Assembly: GCA_963785815.1 (NCBI GenBank)
Contig: CAWAWN010000003.1
Span: 620,001 to 684,000, forward strand
DNA length: 64,000 nt
Source: UBA4742 sp963785815
Lineage (GTDB): Bacteria; Actinomycetota; Acidimicrobiia; Acidimicrobiales; Acidimicrobilacustridaceae
Reading direction: 5' to 3'
Shown: in pieces, positions 15,876 to 25,643 of the stretch
Layout of the letters: every line of letters starts with the position of its first letter
How positions within the stretch are numbered: the stretch's first letter is position 1
Program-made: the position numbers and the translations under genes
The notes under the pieces: model-generated
Databases searched by the model: none
Told to the model about the DNA's origin: nothing
What the model saw: only the letters and a program-made list of their open reading frames with translations

Positions 15876-17687
15876 TCAGTCGGACAGGCGCTTCTCGAGC
15901 TTGTTCAACTCGTCGCGCAGCTCGGCCGGCAGCTTCGGGCCGATGAAGTCGAAGTGCGCCTCGATCTGGGTCACCTCGGCCCGCCAGGCCTCGGCGTCGA
16001 CCGACAGGATGCGGGCCATGGTGGCGTCGTCGAGGTCGAGTCCGTTGCGATCGATGGCCTGCGGCGTGGGAACCCGACCGATGGGCGTGTCGACGGCGTC
16101 ACCCTGGCCCGACACCCGCTCGACCACCCACTTGAGCACCCGGCTGTTCTCGCCGTAGCCCGGCCACAGGAACGAGCCGTCGTCGTCCTTGCGGAACCAG
16201 TTGACCCAGAACAGCTTGGGCAGGTTGTCGGCGTTGCCGTCGCGCTCGACCGCGGTGCGCCCGATGTCGAGCCAGTGGGCGAAGTAGTCCCCCATGTTGT
16301 AGCCGCAGAAGGGCAGCATGGCGAAGGGGTCGAAGCGCAGCTCGCCCACCACGCCGGCGGCCGCCGCCGTCTTCTCCGACGACATGATCGAGCCCAGGAA
16401 CACGCCGTGGGCCCAGTCGAGCGACTCGGTGACCAGCGGGACGTTGGTGGCCCGCCGGCCGCCGAACAGGATGGCGGAGATGGGGACGCCGGCCGGGTCC
16501 TCCCACTCGTCCGCGATGGACGGGCACTGCGACGCCGGGGTGGTGAAGCGGGCGTTGGGGTGGGCGGCGGGCGTGGACGACTCGGGCGTCCAGTCTTGGC
16601 CCTTCCAGTCGGTCAGGTGGGCCGGCGGCTCGTCGGTCATCTCCTCCCACCACACGTCGCCGTCGTCGGTGCGAGCGCAGTTGGTGAAGATGGAGTTGCC
16701 GTGGACGGTGGCCATGGCGTTGTGGTTGGTCTTGTCGGACGTGCCCGGCGCGACCCCGAAGAACCCGGCCTCGGGGTTGATGGCCCGCAGGCGGCCGTCG
16801 GGCCCGAACTTCATCCACGCGATGTCGTCGCCCACCGTCTCGACCTTCCAGCCCGGCAGGCTGGGGATGAGCATGGCCATGTTCGTCTTGCCGCAGGCCG
16901 ACGGGAAGGCGGCGGCTACGTACTTCTTCTCGCCGTCGGGCGGGGTGATGCCCAGGATGAGCATGTGCTCGGCCATCCAGCCGCCGTCGCGGGCCATGGT
17001 GGAGGCGATGCGCAGGGCGAAGCACTTCTTGCCCAACAGGGCGTTGCCGCCGTAGCCCGAGCCGTACGACCAGATCTCGCGGGTCTCGGGGAAGTGCACG
17101 ATGTACTTGTTCTCAGCGTCACAGGGCCACGCCACGTCGGCCTCGCCGGCCTCGAGCGGGTGGCCCACCGAGTGGACGCAGGGCACGAACTCGCCGTCGT
17201 TGCCCAGCACGTCGAGGGCGGCCTGGCCCATGCGGGTCATGATCCGCATGTTCGCCGCCACGTAGGCCGAGTCGCTCAGCTGCACGCCGATGTGGGCGAT
17301 CGGCGAGCCCAGCGGGCCCATCGAGAAGGGCACCACGTACATGGTGCGGCCCCGCATGGCCCCCGTGTAGAGCGCGGTCAGCTCGGCTCGCATCTCGTCG
17401 GGGTCGCGCCAGTTGTTGGTCGGGCCGGCGTCGATCTCGTGCTGGCTGCAGATGAAGGTGCGGTCCTCGACCCGGGCCACGTCGGCCGGGTCGGACAGGG
17501 CCAGGTAGCTGTTGGGGCGGAGCTGCTCGTCGAGGCGCTCGAAGGTGCCTCCGGCCACCAGCTCAGCGGCGAGGCGGTCGTACTCCTCGACCGATCCGTC
17601 GCACCATTCGATGGCGTCGGGCTGGAGGATCTCTGCCCACCCCTCGACCCACTCGAGCAGTTCGCGGTTGCTGGTCTGGGCGCCCAT
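15876..17687 (-). CDS. pckG: Phosphoenolpyruvate carboxykinase (GTP)
   Basis: The protein has 603 residues, the usual length. It converts oxaloacetate and GTP to PEP and CO2 in gluconeogenesis. The PEPCK-specific P-loop FPSACGKTN is at residues 261-269. The substrate-binding GYGGN is at 211-215, and RRATNVPLV and the C-terminal FLWPGYGENSRVLKW complete the GTP-type signature. The ATG at 17687 has a cggaggt ribosome binding site. A -10 box TAGGCT (17757-17762, minus strand) would give a leader of about 60 nt. The gene is complete and carries no visible disruption. Confidence 0.97.
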   Translation of the reverse strand: MGAQTSNRELLEWVEGWAEILQPDAIEWCDGSVEEYDRLAAELVAGGTFERLDEQLRPNSYLALSDPADVARVEDRTFICSQHEIDAGPTNNWRDPDEMRAELTALYTGAMRGRTMYVVPFSMGPLGSPIAHIGVQLSDSAYVAANMRIMTRMGQAALDVLGNDGEFVPCVHSVGHPLEAGEADVAWPCDAENKYIVHFPETREIWSYGSGYGGNALLGKKCFALRIASTMARDGGWMAEHMLILGITPPDGEKKYVAAAFPSACGKTNMAMLIPSLPGWKVETVGDDIAWMKFGPDGRLRAINPEAGFFGVAPGTSDKTNHNAMATVHGNSIFTNCARTDDGDVWWEEMTDEPPAHLTDWKGQDWTPESSTPAAHPNARFTTPASQCPSIADEWEDPAGVPISAILFGGRRATNVPLVTESLDWAHGVFLGSIMSSEKTAAAAGVVGELRFDPFAMLPFCGYNMGDYFAHWLDIGRTAVERDGNADNLPKLFWVNWFRKDDDGSFLWPGYGENSRVLKWVVERVSGQGDAVDTPIGRVPTPQAIDRNGLDLDDATMARILSVDAEAWRAEVTQIEAHFDFIGPKLPAELRDELNKLEKRLSD

Positions 17688-17800
17688 CGGACCTCCGACG
17701 TGGGTTGGCGTTGCTGGGGGGTGCGGGCGGCCAGAGCCGGCTCGCAGGTGGCGATGAGCCTACCTACCCGGGCGTGAGCGCCGGAAATCCCCGCGGACGG

Positions 17801-18040
17801 TCAGCCCAGGTCGGCGGCTGGGAACCCGGGGGTGCCCATGTCGACCTCGGAGCCGAGCCGCAGCCGGGTGGCCGTGCGGTCGTCGGTCAGGTCGAAGATC
17901 ACCCGCTGGCCCTGGCGCACCATGCGGAACACCGAGCCCTCGAGGGCGTCGGGCGCCATCTCGTACTCGCTCAGGTCGGTGTCGCGCACCACCACGCCCA
18001 TGCGGCTGGCCGGGTCGTAGGACTTGATCACGCCTTGCAC
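17801..18040 (-). CDS. Cold-shock-domain-like small protein
   Basis: The protein has 79 residues. The start MQGVIKSYDPASRMGVVVRD and the middle VRQGQRVIFDLTDD follow the pattern of a cold-shock/OB-fold domain (first strand with Gly-x-Val-Lys-x-Tyr, then the Gly-Gln-x-Val strand). The aromatic RNP motifs KGFGFI and VFVH are not conserved, so nucleic-acid binding is uncertain. It lies 19 nt downstream of rpmB on the same strand and is probably co-transcribed with it. Confidence 0.7.
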   Translation of the reverse strand: MQGVIKSYDPASRMGVVVRDTDLSEYEMAPDALEGSVFRMVRQGQRVIFDLTDDRTATRLRLGSEVDMGTPGFPAADLG

Positions 18041-18059
18041 GTCGGGTCGCCCTCCGCCC

Positions 18060-18254
18060 TCAGTGGGCCACCTTGGTGACCTTGCCGGCCTTGATGCACG
18101 AGGTGCAAGCGTTGACGCGCTTGGTCGAGCCGTTGACCACGGCGCGAACTCGCTGGATGTTGGGGTTCCAGCGGCGCTTGGTGCGCCGGTGGGAGTGGCT
18201 CACCGCCATACCGAACGACGGGTGCTTGCCACACACATCACACACGGCTGCCAT
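18060..18254 (-). CDS. rpmB: 50S ribosomal protein L28
   Basis: The protein has 64 residues and is recognisable throughout: MAAVCDVCGKHPSFGMAVSH, then HRRTKRRWNPNIQRVRAV and CTSCIKAGKVTK. It keeps the two CxxC pairs (CDVCG and CTSCI) of the zinc-binding form. It sits in the large ribosomal subunit. It is divergent from the FakA-like gene, as in many actinobacteria. The small OB-fold gene follows it. Confidence 0.96.
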   Translation of the reverse strand: MAAVCDVCGKHPSFGMAVSHSHRRTKRRWNPNIQRVRAVVNGSTKRVNACTSCIKAGKVTKVAH

Positions 18255-18366
18255 GCCTAGGACCTCGGACCTCGATGGGGACTGATCGAACTGCTGCCTG
18301 ACCGAACGGCGGATCGCGAACAGCCCGGAGAGGATAGCGGGCGATGGAGGCCACTCACAATCGCAC

Positions 18367-18372
18367 TACGAT
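18367..18372 (+). promoter_or_regulatory. Putative -10 box, leaderless start
   Basis: TACGAT lies 8 nt before the GTG at 18381, predicting a leaderless transcript. The -35 region is weak. Confidence 0.4.
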
Positions 18373-18380
18373 CGTCGGCC

Positions 18381-20045
18381 GTGCCGACCCTCGAGGCCCT
18401 TGGGGCCAGTGACCTGCGCGCCGTCGTGGCCGGCTACGCCGAGGCCTTGGTCGCCCACAAGGCGGCCATCAACCGGCTCAACGTCTACCCGGTGCCCGAC
18501 GGGGACACCGGCACCAACATGGCCCTCACCCTCGAGTCGGTGATGGCCGAGGTGGAGGCCGCGGACGCCGACATGGCGTCGGTGTGCAAGGCCATCAGCC
18601 ACGGCTCGTTGATGGGCGCCCGGGGCAACTCGGGGGTGATCCTGTCCCAGATCCTGCGGGGCGTGACCGAGGTGGTGCGCGACGAGGCGACCATCGACGG
18701 CCCGGTGCTGGCCCGGGCCCTGTCGTCGGCCAGCGAGGCGGCCTACAGCGCGGTGATGCGGCCGGTGGAGGGCACCATCCTGACCGTGGTGCGGGAGGTG
18801 GCCGCCGGAGCCGACGCGGCGGCGTCGGCCGAGGCCTCGCTGCTGGGGGTGCTCGAGGCGGCCCGCGCCGCGGGGGCCGAGGCCCTGGTCCGAACCCCTG
18901 AGCTGCTCCCCGTGCTGGCCGAGGCCGGCGTGGTCGACGCCGGGGGCACCGGCCTGCTCCTGCTGGTCGACGCCGCGCTGTCGGTGGTCGACGGGCGGCC
19001 GATGCCCGAGCCCGAGGCCGGCGAGGCCGGGCTCGACGAGGCGTTCCGGGCCACCCTGGCGTCGGCTCACGCCGAGGGCGGCGAGTCGGGCGGACACGGC
19101 CTGGCCGACCTGCGCTACGAGGTCATGTACTTCCTCGAGGCCGCGGACGAGACCATCCCCGCCTTCAAGGACGTGTGGGCCGGCATCGGCGACTCCATCG
19201 TGGTGGTGGGCGGCGACGGCCTGTGGAACTGCCACATCCACACCGACGACATCGGCGCCGCGGTGGAGGCGGCCATCGACTGCGGTCGTCCCCGCGACAT
19301 CCGGGTCACCGACCTGCTCGAACAGGTCGAGGAGGAGCGGTGGGTGCGCGAGGCGGCGCCCGACGATGCGGCCGAGCCGAGCACGCCGGTCGAGACGGCG
19401 GTGGTGGCGGTGGCCACCGGTGACGGCATCCGCCGCATCTTCCACTCCCTCGGCGTGCAGCGCATCGTGACCGGCGGCCAGACCATGAACCCGTCCACCG
19501 CCCAGCTGCTCGAGGCGGTCGAGGCGGCCCCGGCCGACCAGGTGGTGATCCTGCCCAACAACGGCAACATCATCGCGGTGGCCAACCAGGTCGACGCCCA
19601 GACGGACAAGTCGGTCCACGTGGTGCCCACCCGCGGGGTGGCCGAGGGCTTCGCCTCGCTGCTGGCGTACGACCCCGAGGCGCCCGGACCCGACAACGCC
19701 AAGGCCATGGCCGAGGCGGCCGCCGCGGTGGTGGCCGGCGAGGTGACCCGCGCCGTGCGCGACTCCACCTGCGACCTGGGTGACATCCATGAGGGCGACT
19801 ACCTGGGCATCGCCCGCGACGGCATCCGGGCGCTGGCCAGCGGCCTGGACCTGGTCTGCACCCAGCTGCTGGACGTGCTGGTCGGCGACGACCACGAGAT
19901 CGTCACCGTGATCGAGGGCGAGGGCTCGTCGGCGGCGGTCACGCGACACCTCACGGTGTGGCTCCAGGAGCACCGCCCGGACGTGACCACCGAGATCCAC
20001 CATGGGGGCCAGCCGCTCTACCCCTACCTGTTCGGGATCGAGTAG
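18381..20045 (+). CDS. DAK2-domain fatty acid kinase-like protein (FakA/YloV family)
   Basis: The protein has 554 residues. The N-terminal DAK2 kinase domain shows NRLNVYPVPDGDTGTNMALT (two of the Mg/ATP-binding Asp residues) and HGSLMGARGNSGVILSQILRG. The middle domain and the C-terminal part (GGQTMNPSTAQLLEAVEA, ILPNNGNIIAVANQ) are those of FakA/YloV proteins. FakA phosphorylates fatty acids presented by a FakB (DegV) partner, but no degV gene is in the window. The GTG at 18381 matches the usual N-terminus. The L28 - FakA - RecG order is common in Gram-positive bacteria. Confidence 0.9.
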   Translation: MPTLEALGASDLRAVVAGYAEALVAHKAAINRLNVYPVPDGDTGTNMALTLESVMAEVEAADADMASVCKAISHGSLMGARGNSGVILSQILRGVTEVVRDEATIDGPVLARALSSASEAAYSAVMRPVEGTILTVVREVAAGADAAASAEASLLGVLEAARAAGAEALVRTPELLPVLAEAGVVDAGGTGLLLLVDAALSVVDGRPMPEPEAGEAGLDEAFRATLASAHAEGGESGGHGLADLRYEVMYFLEAADETIPAFKDVWAGIGDSIVVVGGDGLWNCHIHTDDIGAAVEAAIDCGRPRDIRVTDLLEQVEEERWVREAAPDDAAEPSTPVETAVVAVATGDGIRRIFHSLGVQRIVTGGQTMNPSTAQLLEAVEAAPADQVVILPNNGNIIAVANQVDAQTDKSVHVVPTRGVAEGFASLLAYDPEAPGPDNAKAMAEAAAAVVAGEVTRAVRDSTCDLGDIHEGDYLGIARDGIRALASGLDLVCTQLLDVLVGDDHEIVTVIEGEGSSAAVTRHLTVWLQEHRPDVTTEIHHGGQPLYPYLFGIE

Positions 20046-20063
20046 CGCGGGCCGGGTGCAGCC

Positions 20064-20309
20064 ATGAACGAGCTGTCGCTGGCGCTGTTCGACCTGGTGC
20101 TGTTGGCCTGGCTGGTCAGCACCTACCTCCTCTTGCGCCGGGTGATGGCCGGGGTGGCGGCATCGGTGTCCGGGCAGGTCGAGCGGCCGTACGGGCCCGG
20201 CGAGGGCCACGAGTTCGCCGACGGCCGGGCCCGGGTGACCGCGGAGGGACGACGGCGGCGGCCCTCGTCGCGCCGGAAGCCCGACGCCAGGTTGGGCTCG
20301 GCGGGGTAG
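20064..20309 (+). CDS. Small single-TM protein, hypothetical
   Basis: The protein has 81 residues, with one hydrophobic helix at about residues 5-25 (LALFDLVLLAWLVSTYLLL) and a basic Arg-rich tail. I recognise no family. It sits between the FakA-like gene and recG on the same strand, 18 nt after one and 11 nt before the other, so an operon role is plausible. It could be a chance frame, but the hydrophobic helix right at the start and the spacing favour a gene. Confidence 0.5.
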   Translation: MNELSLALFDLVLLAWLVSTYLLLRRVMAGVAASVSGQVERPYGPGEGHEFADGRARVTAEGRRRRPSSRRKPDARLGSAG

Positions 20310-20320
20310 AACCGACCCGC

Positions 20321-22482
20321 ATGGCACGTCGTCTGGCCCAACTCGCCGCCCTGGCCGTCACCGAGCTCAAGGGGGTGGGCGACGCCCGCGCCCAGGCGCT
20401 GGCCAAGCTCGACGTGCTCACCGTGTTGGACCTGCTCACCTACTACCCGCGCCGCTACCTGGACCGCACCAACGAGCGGCGCATCGACGAGCTGGACCTG
20501 GGCGAGGAGGCCATGGTGCTGGTCACGGTCAAGGCCGTCCACGCCATGCGCACCCGCTCCCGCAAGGCCATGGTCACCGCGGACGTCACCGACGGGTCGG
20601 GCTACCTGAAGGTGACCTTCTTCAACCAGCCCTTCCGCGAGCGCCAGCTCAAGCCCGGCACCCACGTCGTGCTGTTCGGCAAGGTCGACCTGTTCCGCAA
20701 CCGGCGCCAGATGACCAACCCGGTGGTCGACCTGGTGGGGGACAAGACCGGGCGCATCGTGCCCGTCTACCCCCAGTCGGAGAAGGCCGGCGTCATGAGC
20801 TGGGACATCGACCGGTGGATGACCGAGGTGCTGGAGCGGGCGGGCGAGTTCGCCGACCCCGTCCCGGCCGACGTGCTGGCCCGCTGGGACCTCACCGATC
20901 GCACCACGGCCTTCCACGACATCCACCAGCCCGACACGATGGCTGCGGCCATGGCGGCGCGACGCCGCCTGGTGTTCGACGAGCTGCTGCGGGTGCAGCT
21001 CACCCTGGTGCGGCGCAAGCGCGAGCTGGAGCACACCACCCCGGGCATCCGACACCAGCTCGGCGGGTCCGGCGCCGCCGGGGGCGACCTGGTGGAGCGC
21101 TTCAAACAGCGGCTGGGGTTCCCCCTGACCGGGGCCCAGCAGCGGGCCATCGCCGAGATCGACGCCGACCTGGCCGGTCCCCACCCCATGCACCGCCTGC
21201 TGCAGGGCGACGTGGGCTCGGGCAAGACCATCGTGGCCGTCAGCGCCCTGCTGGTGGCCGTGCAGGGCGGCCATCAGGGGGCACTCATGGCGCCCACCGA
21301 GGTGCTGGCGGAGCAGCACCACCTGGGGGTGCGCGCCCTGCTCGAGGGCTTCGCCGTGCCCGACACCAACCAGGACAACCTCTTCGCCGGGGCCGGCCTC
21401 GAGCGCGAGCTGCGCGTCGAGCTGCTCACCAACCGCACCACCGCAGCCGAGCGGCGCCGCATCCTGGCCGGCCTGGCCGCGGGCGAGGTCGACCTGGCCA
21501 TCGGCACCCACGCGCTCATCCAGGAGGGCATCGAGTTCCGGTCGTTGGGCATGGTGGTGATCGACGAGCAGCACCGCTTCGGGGTCGAGCAGCGGGCCGC
21601 CCTGCGCGACAAGAGCGCGGGCGAGGCGGTGCCCGACGTGCTGGTCATGACGGCCACCCCGATCCCGCGCACTGCGGCCATGACCGTGTACGGCGACCTG
21701 GACGTCTCGGTGCTCGACGAGCTCCCCCGGGGCGCACCCCCATCGTCACCACCTGGGCCCGCGACGGCGAGCTCGACGAGGAGGCGGCGTGGGAGGCGGT
21801 GCGCCAGCAGGTGGCGGCGGGGCGCCAGGCCTACGTGGTGTGCCCGCTCATCGACGAGAGCGAGAAGCTCGAGGTGCGCTCGGCCGAGGAGACCTTCGAG
21901 CGGCTGGCCGCCGACGACCTGTCTGGGCTGCGGCTGGGTCTGCTGCACGGTCGGGTGTCGCCGGGGGAGAAGCAGCTCACCATGGACCTGTTCCGCTCCG
22001 GCGGCCTGGACGTGCTGGTGTGCACCACCGTGATCGAGGTCGGCGTGGACGTCCCCAACGCCACCGTCATGGTCATCTTGGACGCCGACCGCTTCGGGAT
22101 CGCCCAGCTGCACCAGCTGCGGGGCCGGGTGGGCCGGGGCCACGACCAGTCGTACTGCTACCTGGTGGGCGAGGCCACCACCGCCGACGGCGAGGCTCGT
22201 CTGGAGGCCATGGTGCGCACCACCGACGGCTTCGAGCTGGCCGAGGTGGACCTCGACCTGCGGGGCGAGGGCACGATCATGGGTGAGCGCCAGAAGGGGC
22301 GCAACGACCTGAAGCTGGCCTCGCTGCGACGCGACCGCGAGTGGGTGGGCCGGGCCCGCGACGTGGCCTTCGAGCTGGTCGACGCCGATCCCGACCTGTC
22401 CGACCACCCCGTGCTGGCCGAGGAGGTCGCCGTCGTGCTGGGATCCGACGAGGACGCCGCCGACTTCCTGCTGAAGTCGTAG
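20321..22482 (+). CDS. recG: ATP-dependent DNA helicase RecG, frameshifted
   Basis: RecG reverses stalled replication forks. From the ATG at 20321 the frame encodes the wedge/OB domain (about residues 1-240), Walker A GDVGSGKT, the DEQH box in VVIDEQHRFGVEQR and MTATPIPRT. Near 21730, after SVLDELPRG, the frame breaks. The expected RTPIVTTWARD and the whole second helicase domain (YVVCPLIDESEKL, TTVIEVGVDVPNA, QLHQLRGRVGRG) continue in another frame to 22482. One base is missing in a C/G-run. The joined length of about 720 residues is normal. All motifs are intact on both sides, so sequence error is the best explanation. Confidence 0.92.
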
Positions 22483-22505
22483 CCTCCTGGGCGGAGGAGG
22501 CGCTC

Positions 22506-23108
22506 GTGGCGAAGATCGGGACCACCGGCTCCTGGCTACGGGTGGCCGAGCAGTTGGCCGGGCGGGGCTGGTCGCGGACCCGGGTCGACGGGCGCCACGA
22601 CATCGGGAAGCCGCCCCGCCTGGCGTGGCGACCCATCGCCCCGGGGAGCCCGACGCTCCAGCAGGGGCAAGGGGCACACTCGGCGCTGGCCGCCGCGCCC
22701 GATGCCGTTCGCGGCTTCGCGGCCTGGCTCGACGGCGAGCTGGTCGCCGCGGCCACGGGCCTGGGACTGGAGGCACCGCCGGCGTTCAACGAGGTGTCGT
22801 GGTCGCGCTACCCCGCCTCGAGAGGTCGGTTGGCGATGCACCTCGACCCGGCCGACTTCGTGGGCGTGATCGCCATCGTCACGCTCGAGGGCAACGCCCG
22901 GTTCGAGATCGAATCGGTGGTGGATGGGTCCTTCGAGCGGTGGACGACCCGACCAGGAGACCTCGTGCTGCTGCGTGGCGCCGGGTGGCCCGGGGAATCG
23001 GATGGACGACCTCGTCACGGGGCCGGACCGCCCGTCGGCGGTCCTCGTCGGATCGTCAACTTCCGGACCAACGTCAACGGGGCCGAACGCGGCTATCGCC
23101 AGTTCTGA
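22506..23108 (+). CDS. AlkB-like 2OG-Fe(II) oxygenase candidate
   Basis: The protein has 200 residues and starts at GTG 22506, 23 nt after recG. The region from residue 94 on shows the ordered pattern of the AlkB/2-oxoglutarate oxygenase core: NEVSWSRYPASRGRLAMHLD with His112-x-Asp114, hydrophobic strands, RPGDLVLLRG, then His171 in RPRHGAG and Arg181/182 before RIVNFRTN. His, Asp and His would bind iron, and the Arg would bind 2-oxoglutarate. The substrate is unknown. Its place behind recG may hint at nucleic-acid repair, but that is inference. The N-terminal 90 residues have no recognised domain. Confidence 0.6.
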   Translation: MAKIGTTGSWLRVAEQLAGRGWSRTRVDGRHDIGKPPRLAWRPIAPGSPTLQQGQGAHSALAAAPDAVRGFAAWLDGELVAAATGLGLEAPPAFNEVSWSRYPASRGRLAMHLDPADFVGVIAIVTLEGNARFEIESVVDGSFERWTTRPGDLVLLRGAGWPGESDGRPRHGAGPPVGGPRRIVNFRTNVNGAERGYRQF

Positions 23109-23301
23109 CCCGGGTGGGTCTCGGCCAGGGTGAGGCGCGCAGGATGCTCAGCAGGTCGCCAGGTGGGATGGTGGGCGCAGGCGCAGTTCCACGTGCCGGC
23201 GGGCACGATGCCGGGACCCGGCGACGAGGAGGCCGCCGCCTTCCTGTTCATGTCGCTGGGCCGGCTCAGACCGTGGCGGAGCGCCGGTAGCGTCGAAGGT
23301 C
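23109..23301. other. Gap without recognisable gene
   Basis: I see no convincing gene or RNA in this stretch of about 190 bp. A TAGCGT hexamer (23288-23293) lies 8 nt before the next start codon and is a likely leaderless -10 box. Confidence 0.4.
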
Positions 23302-23607
23302 GTGACCCCCTCCGATGACGCGCTCGACGACGCCCCGGGGGAAGATCCCGACCACCTCCCCGATGGCGGGGAGCCAGCGGCGTCGGGCCGGCCCGGACCG
23401 ACGACCGCCTACGCGGTGAACTGGCGCACGGTGCTGGCCGTGGACGCCGCCATGGGCGCGCTGGTGACGCTGGCCGGGGTCGTCTCGATGGTGGTGTGGA
23501 GCTTCCCCCTCGGGGTCTTCCTCACCGGCGTCGGTCTGTTCTACGTCGCCATGGTGGCGCGGCGGGCCCGCGGTTGGCAGCAGCTGCGCCGGGATGCCGG
23601 TCTCTGA
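23302..23607 (+). CDS. Small two-TM membrane protein, hypothetical
   Basis: The protein has 101 residues and starts at GTG 23302. Residues 1-40 are acidic and Pro/Gly-rich. Two hydrophobic helices follow at about 44-66 and 69-86, then a basic tail (RRARGWQQLRRDAG). No family is recognised. A leaderless promoter box sits upstream. It is convergent with the glycosyltransferase-like gene. Confidence 0.6.
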   Translation: MTPSDDALDDAPGEDPDHLPDGGEPAASGRPGPTTAYAVNWRTVLAVDAAMGALVTLAGVVSMVVWSFPLGVFLTGVGLFYVAMVARRARGWQQLRRDAGL

Positions 23608-23632
23608 CCGGGCCTCAGGTGTCGAGCCGGCC

Positions 23633-25313
23633 TCAGGTGCAGAGCCGGAAGGACGACTGGCCCGGCGCCGGGCCGAGCGCAAGCTTCAGGTTGGGCAACG
23701 TGACCTGGATGAGGTCGGCGTAGCCCGACGGGCCCCGTGTCAGCGGGACGCCGACCCGTTTCAGGCCATCGCCCAGCGACACCTGGAAGGGGGACTCGAG
23801 CTTCCAGACGTCACCCACCTGCGGAGCCAGAGCGATGAGGTGGGTGTAGGTGCGACAGGTCAGACCGGCGGGCGTGGTCCCTTGGCGCTGAGCCAGTCCC
23901 AACTGCAGCGGAGCGGTGGTGACCGCGAACGGGTCGAGCTTCTTGCGAGGTGGGAGCTTGCCCTGTCTCGCAGCCTCACGGAGCCAGCCCACCGTGAGGT
24001 CCGGGGTGCCATCGACGAAGTTCGTGTTGGGCTCGACCCAGGCCGGCACCTTGTCGATGCCCGGGTAGTAGGGCAGCGTTCCCACCCAGACCTTGAGGGC
24101 CTTGATGTACTGCGGGTTGGTCACCAGGTCGTTGGGCGGATTCATGTCCGCGATGGCCCACGGAACAGGCAACAGGAACAAGGCCAGCACCACTGGGTAG
24201 AGCAGCGTCCACCGGCGGCTCGAGCGCGTCGGCGGCCACGGCGAACGCAGGCAGCGACATGGCCACCGAGATGGCGACATACCGACTGCTCGCCGCCGCA
24301 TCGGGACCGACCCACACGCGTTGGGGGGCGGCTGCGGCCATGCTGGCCGCGGCGCCGATCACCAGGGCGACGGGCATGGCCAGCTGTCGCCGACGCGTGG
24401 TCGGGTTGCGCAAGCGCCAGGCCACGACGACGCCGACCACCAGGAGCGCGGCGTAGGCCCAGTCGACCAGGAGGAACTGGCCCATGGCGCTGAACATCGA
24501 GACCACCGCGGTCCACACGAAGTGGACCAGTTGGCTGATCGTCGGGGTCGGGTACCGGAAGCCCGTCTTGGCTTCGATGGTCGCCAGGCTGGCACCAGCC
24601 AGCTCGTACCAGAGGAGGTAGATGGCGCCCAGCGGCACGGTGTGGAAGGCCGCCTGTCGCCAGCCGCGCCGGTACCAGACGGCCAGGCCGGTGGCCAGGA
24701 TCAACGAGGGTGCCTGACCAGAGGTGAGCAGTGCCAGACCGCCGAAGCCCAGCCCCATCCAGTCCCGGCGGTCGATGGACCCGTCGTGGTCGGCCAGCAG
24801 CATCTGGACGAGGCCGAACACGACCGACAGCGTGAAGCCGATCTGGAAGGCCCACAGGATGTCGTCTCGGCCCGGCCCGAAAAGGACGTAGGTGCCGGCT
24901 ACGACCGTGGCCAGCCAGGGTCGGACGCCGCAGCGCCGCATGACCATGCGCAACAGGCCGGCGATGGCCAGGTGGGCGAGGATCACCAGCAGCTGGTAGG
25001 GCCAGTACTCATGCAGACCGAACAGCGTGTACATCAGCCGGTAGATCAGGATCGGGATGGTCGACCAGTGCTGGTTGTGCGGCGCGAACAGGCCGCCCAG
25101 GTCGGTGGCCGACTTGGCCGTCAGGAACGACCACTCGTCCCCCAGGAACCACCGGTTGTCGCCCATCCACAACAGGATCGGGATGGCTGCCACCAGATAG
25201 GCCAGGAAGGTCCAGCGGGCCCAGTCCCGGCTCGTCCACCGCGCCGGCGTCGACCACGTCGCCGTCCTGCTGGGGGCGGGCGGATCGACCTTGTCCAGCT
25301 CGTCGACGGTCAC
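23633..25313 (-). CDS. Polytopic membrane glycosyltransferase-like protein, frameshifted
   Basis: From the GTG at 25313 the frame encodes a cytoplasmic tail, a first TM helix and DNRWFLGDEWSFL. This is the acidic loop after TM1 typical of GT-C glycosyltransferases. About nine further TM segments follow. Near 24213-24220, after AVAADALE, the frame breaks. The expected RRWTLLYPVVLALFLLPVPW and a C-terminal soluble domain of about 190 residues continue in another frame to 23633. One extra base appears to be present. The joined product is about 560 residues. Lipid-linked sugar transfer to the envelope is the likely role, but the acceptor and donor are unknown. Confidence 0.65.
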
Positions 25314-25438
25314 GACGAGGGCCGACCGGCCACCACGATCCGGGGCGCGGTCGGATCGAGCATCGCCGGAGTGTAGCAAGGCTCCTCTCGACGTCCGTCG
25401 CCCCCGATCGCCCAGACGGTAGGCAGCGGACGGCGATC

Positions 25439-25444
25439 TACGCT
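25439..25444 (+). promoter_or_regulatory. Putative -10 box, leaderless start
   Basis: TACGCT lies 7 nt before the ATG at 25452. Confidence 0.4.
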
Positions 25445-25451
25445 CTGTCCC

Positions 25452-25640
25452 ATGCCGCTGTCGGTCGAGCGCCACATCGTCTGCGTGGACTGCGGCGGGC
25501 GCTGCCATCTCCTGTCCTACGAGCCCCACGAGGGATGGGAGCCGGGCGACGTGGTGGCCTACCGGTGCGAGGACTGCCTCGACCGTTGGGACATCGTGCT
25601 GGCCGACGATGACGACGACACCCCGTACCCGGAGGCCTGA
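25452..25640 (+). CDS. Small zinc-ribbon-like protein
   Basis: The protein has 62 residues with two Cys pairs, CVDCGG at residues 11-16 and CEDC near residue 39, spaced as in a zinc ribbon, and an acidic tail (ADDDDDTPYPEA). I know no function. It lies 3 nt before rsmD and is probably its operon partner. A leaderless promoter box precedes it. Confidence 0.65.
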   Translation: MPLSVERHIVCVDCGGRCHLLSYEPHEGWEPGDVVAYRCEDCLDRWDIVLADDDDDTPYPEA

Positions 25641-25643
25641 CCG

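Noticed and set aside
21720..21740. Programmed frameshifting in recG, ftsY or trmD
   Set aside because: No slippery heptamer with downstream structure is evident, and both missing and extra bases occur across unrelated genes, which fits sequence error better.
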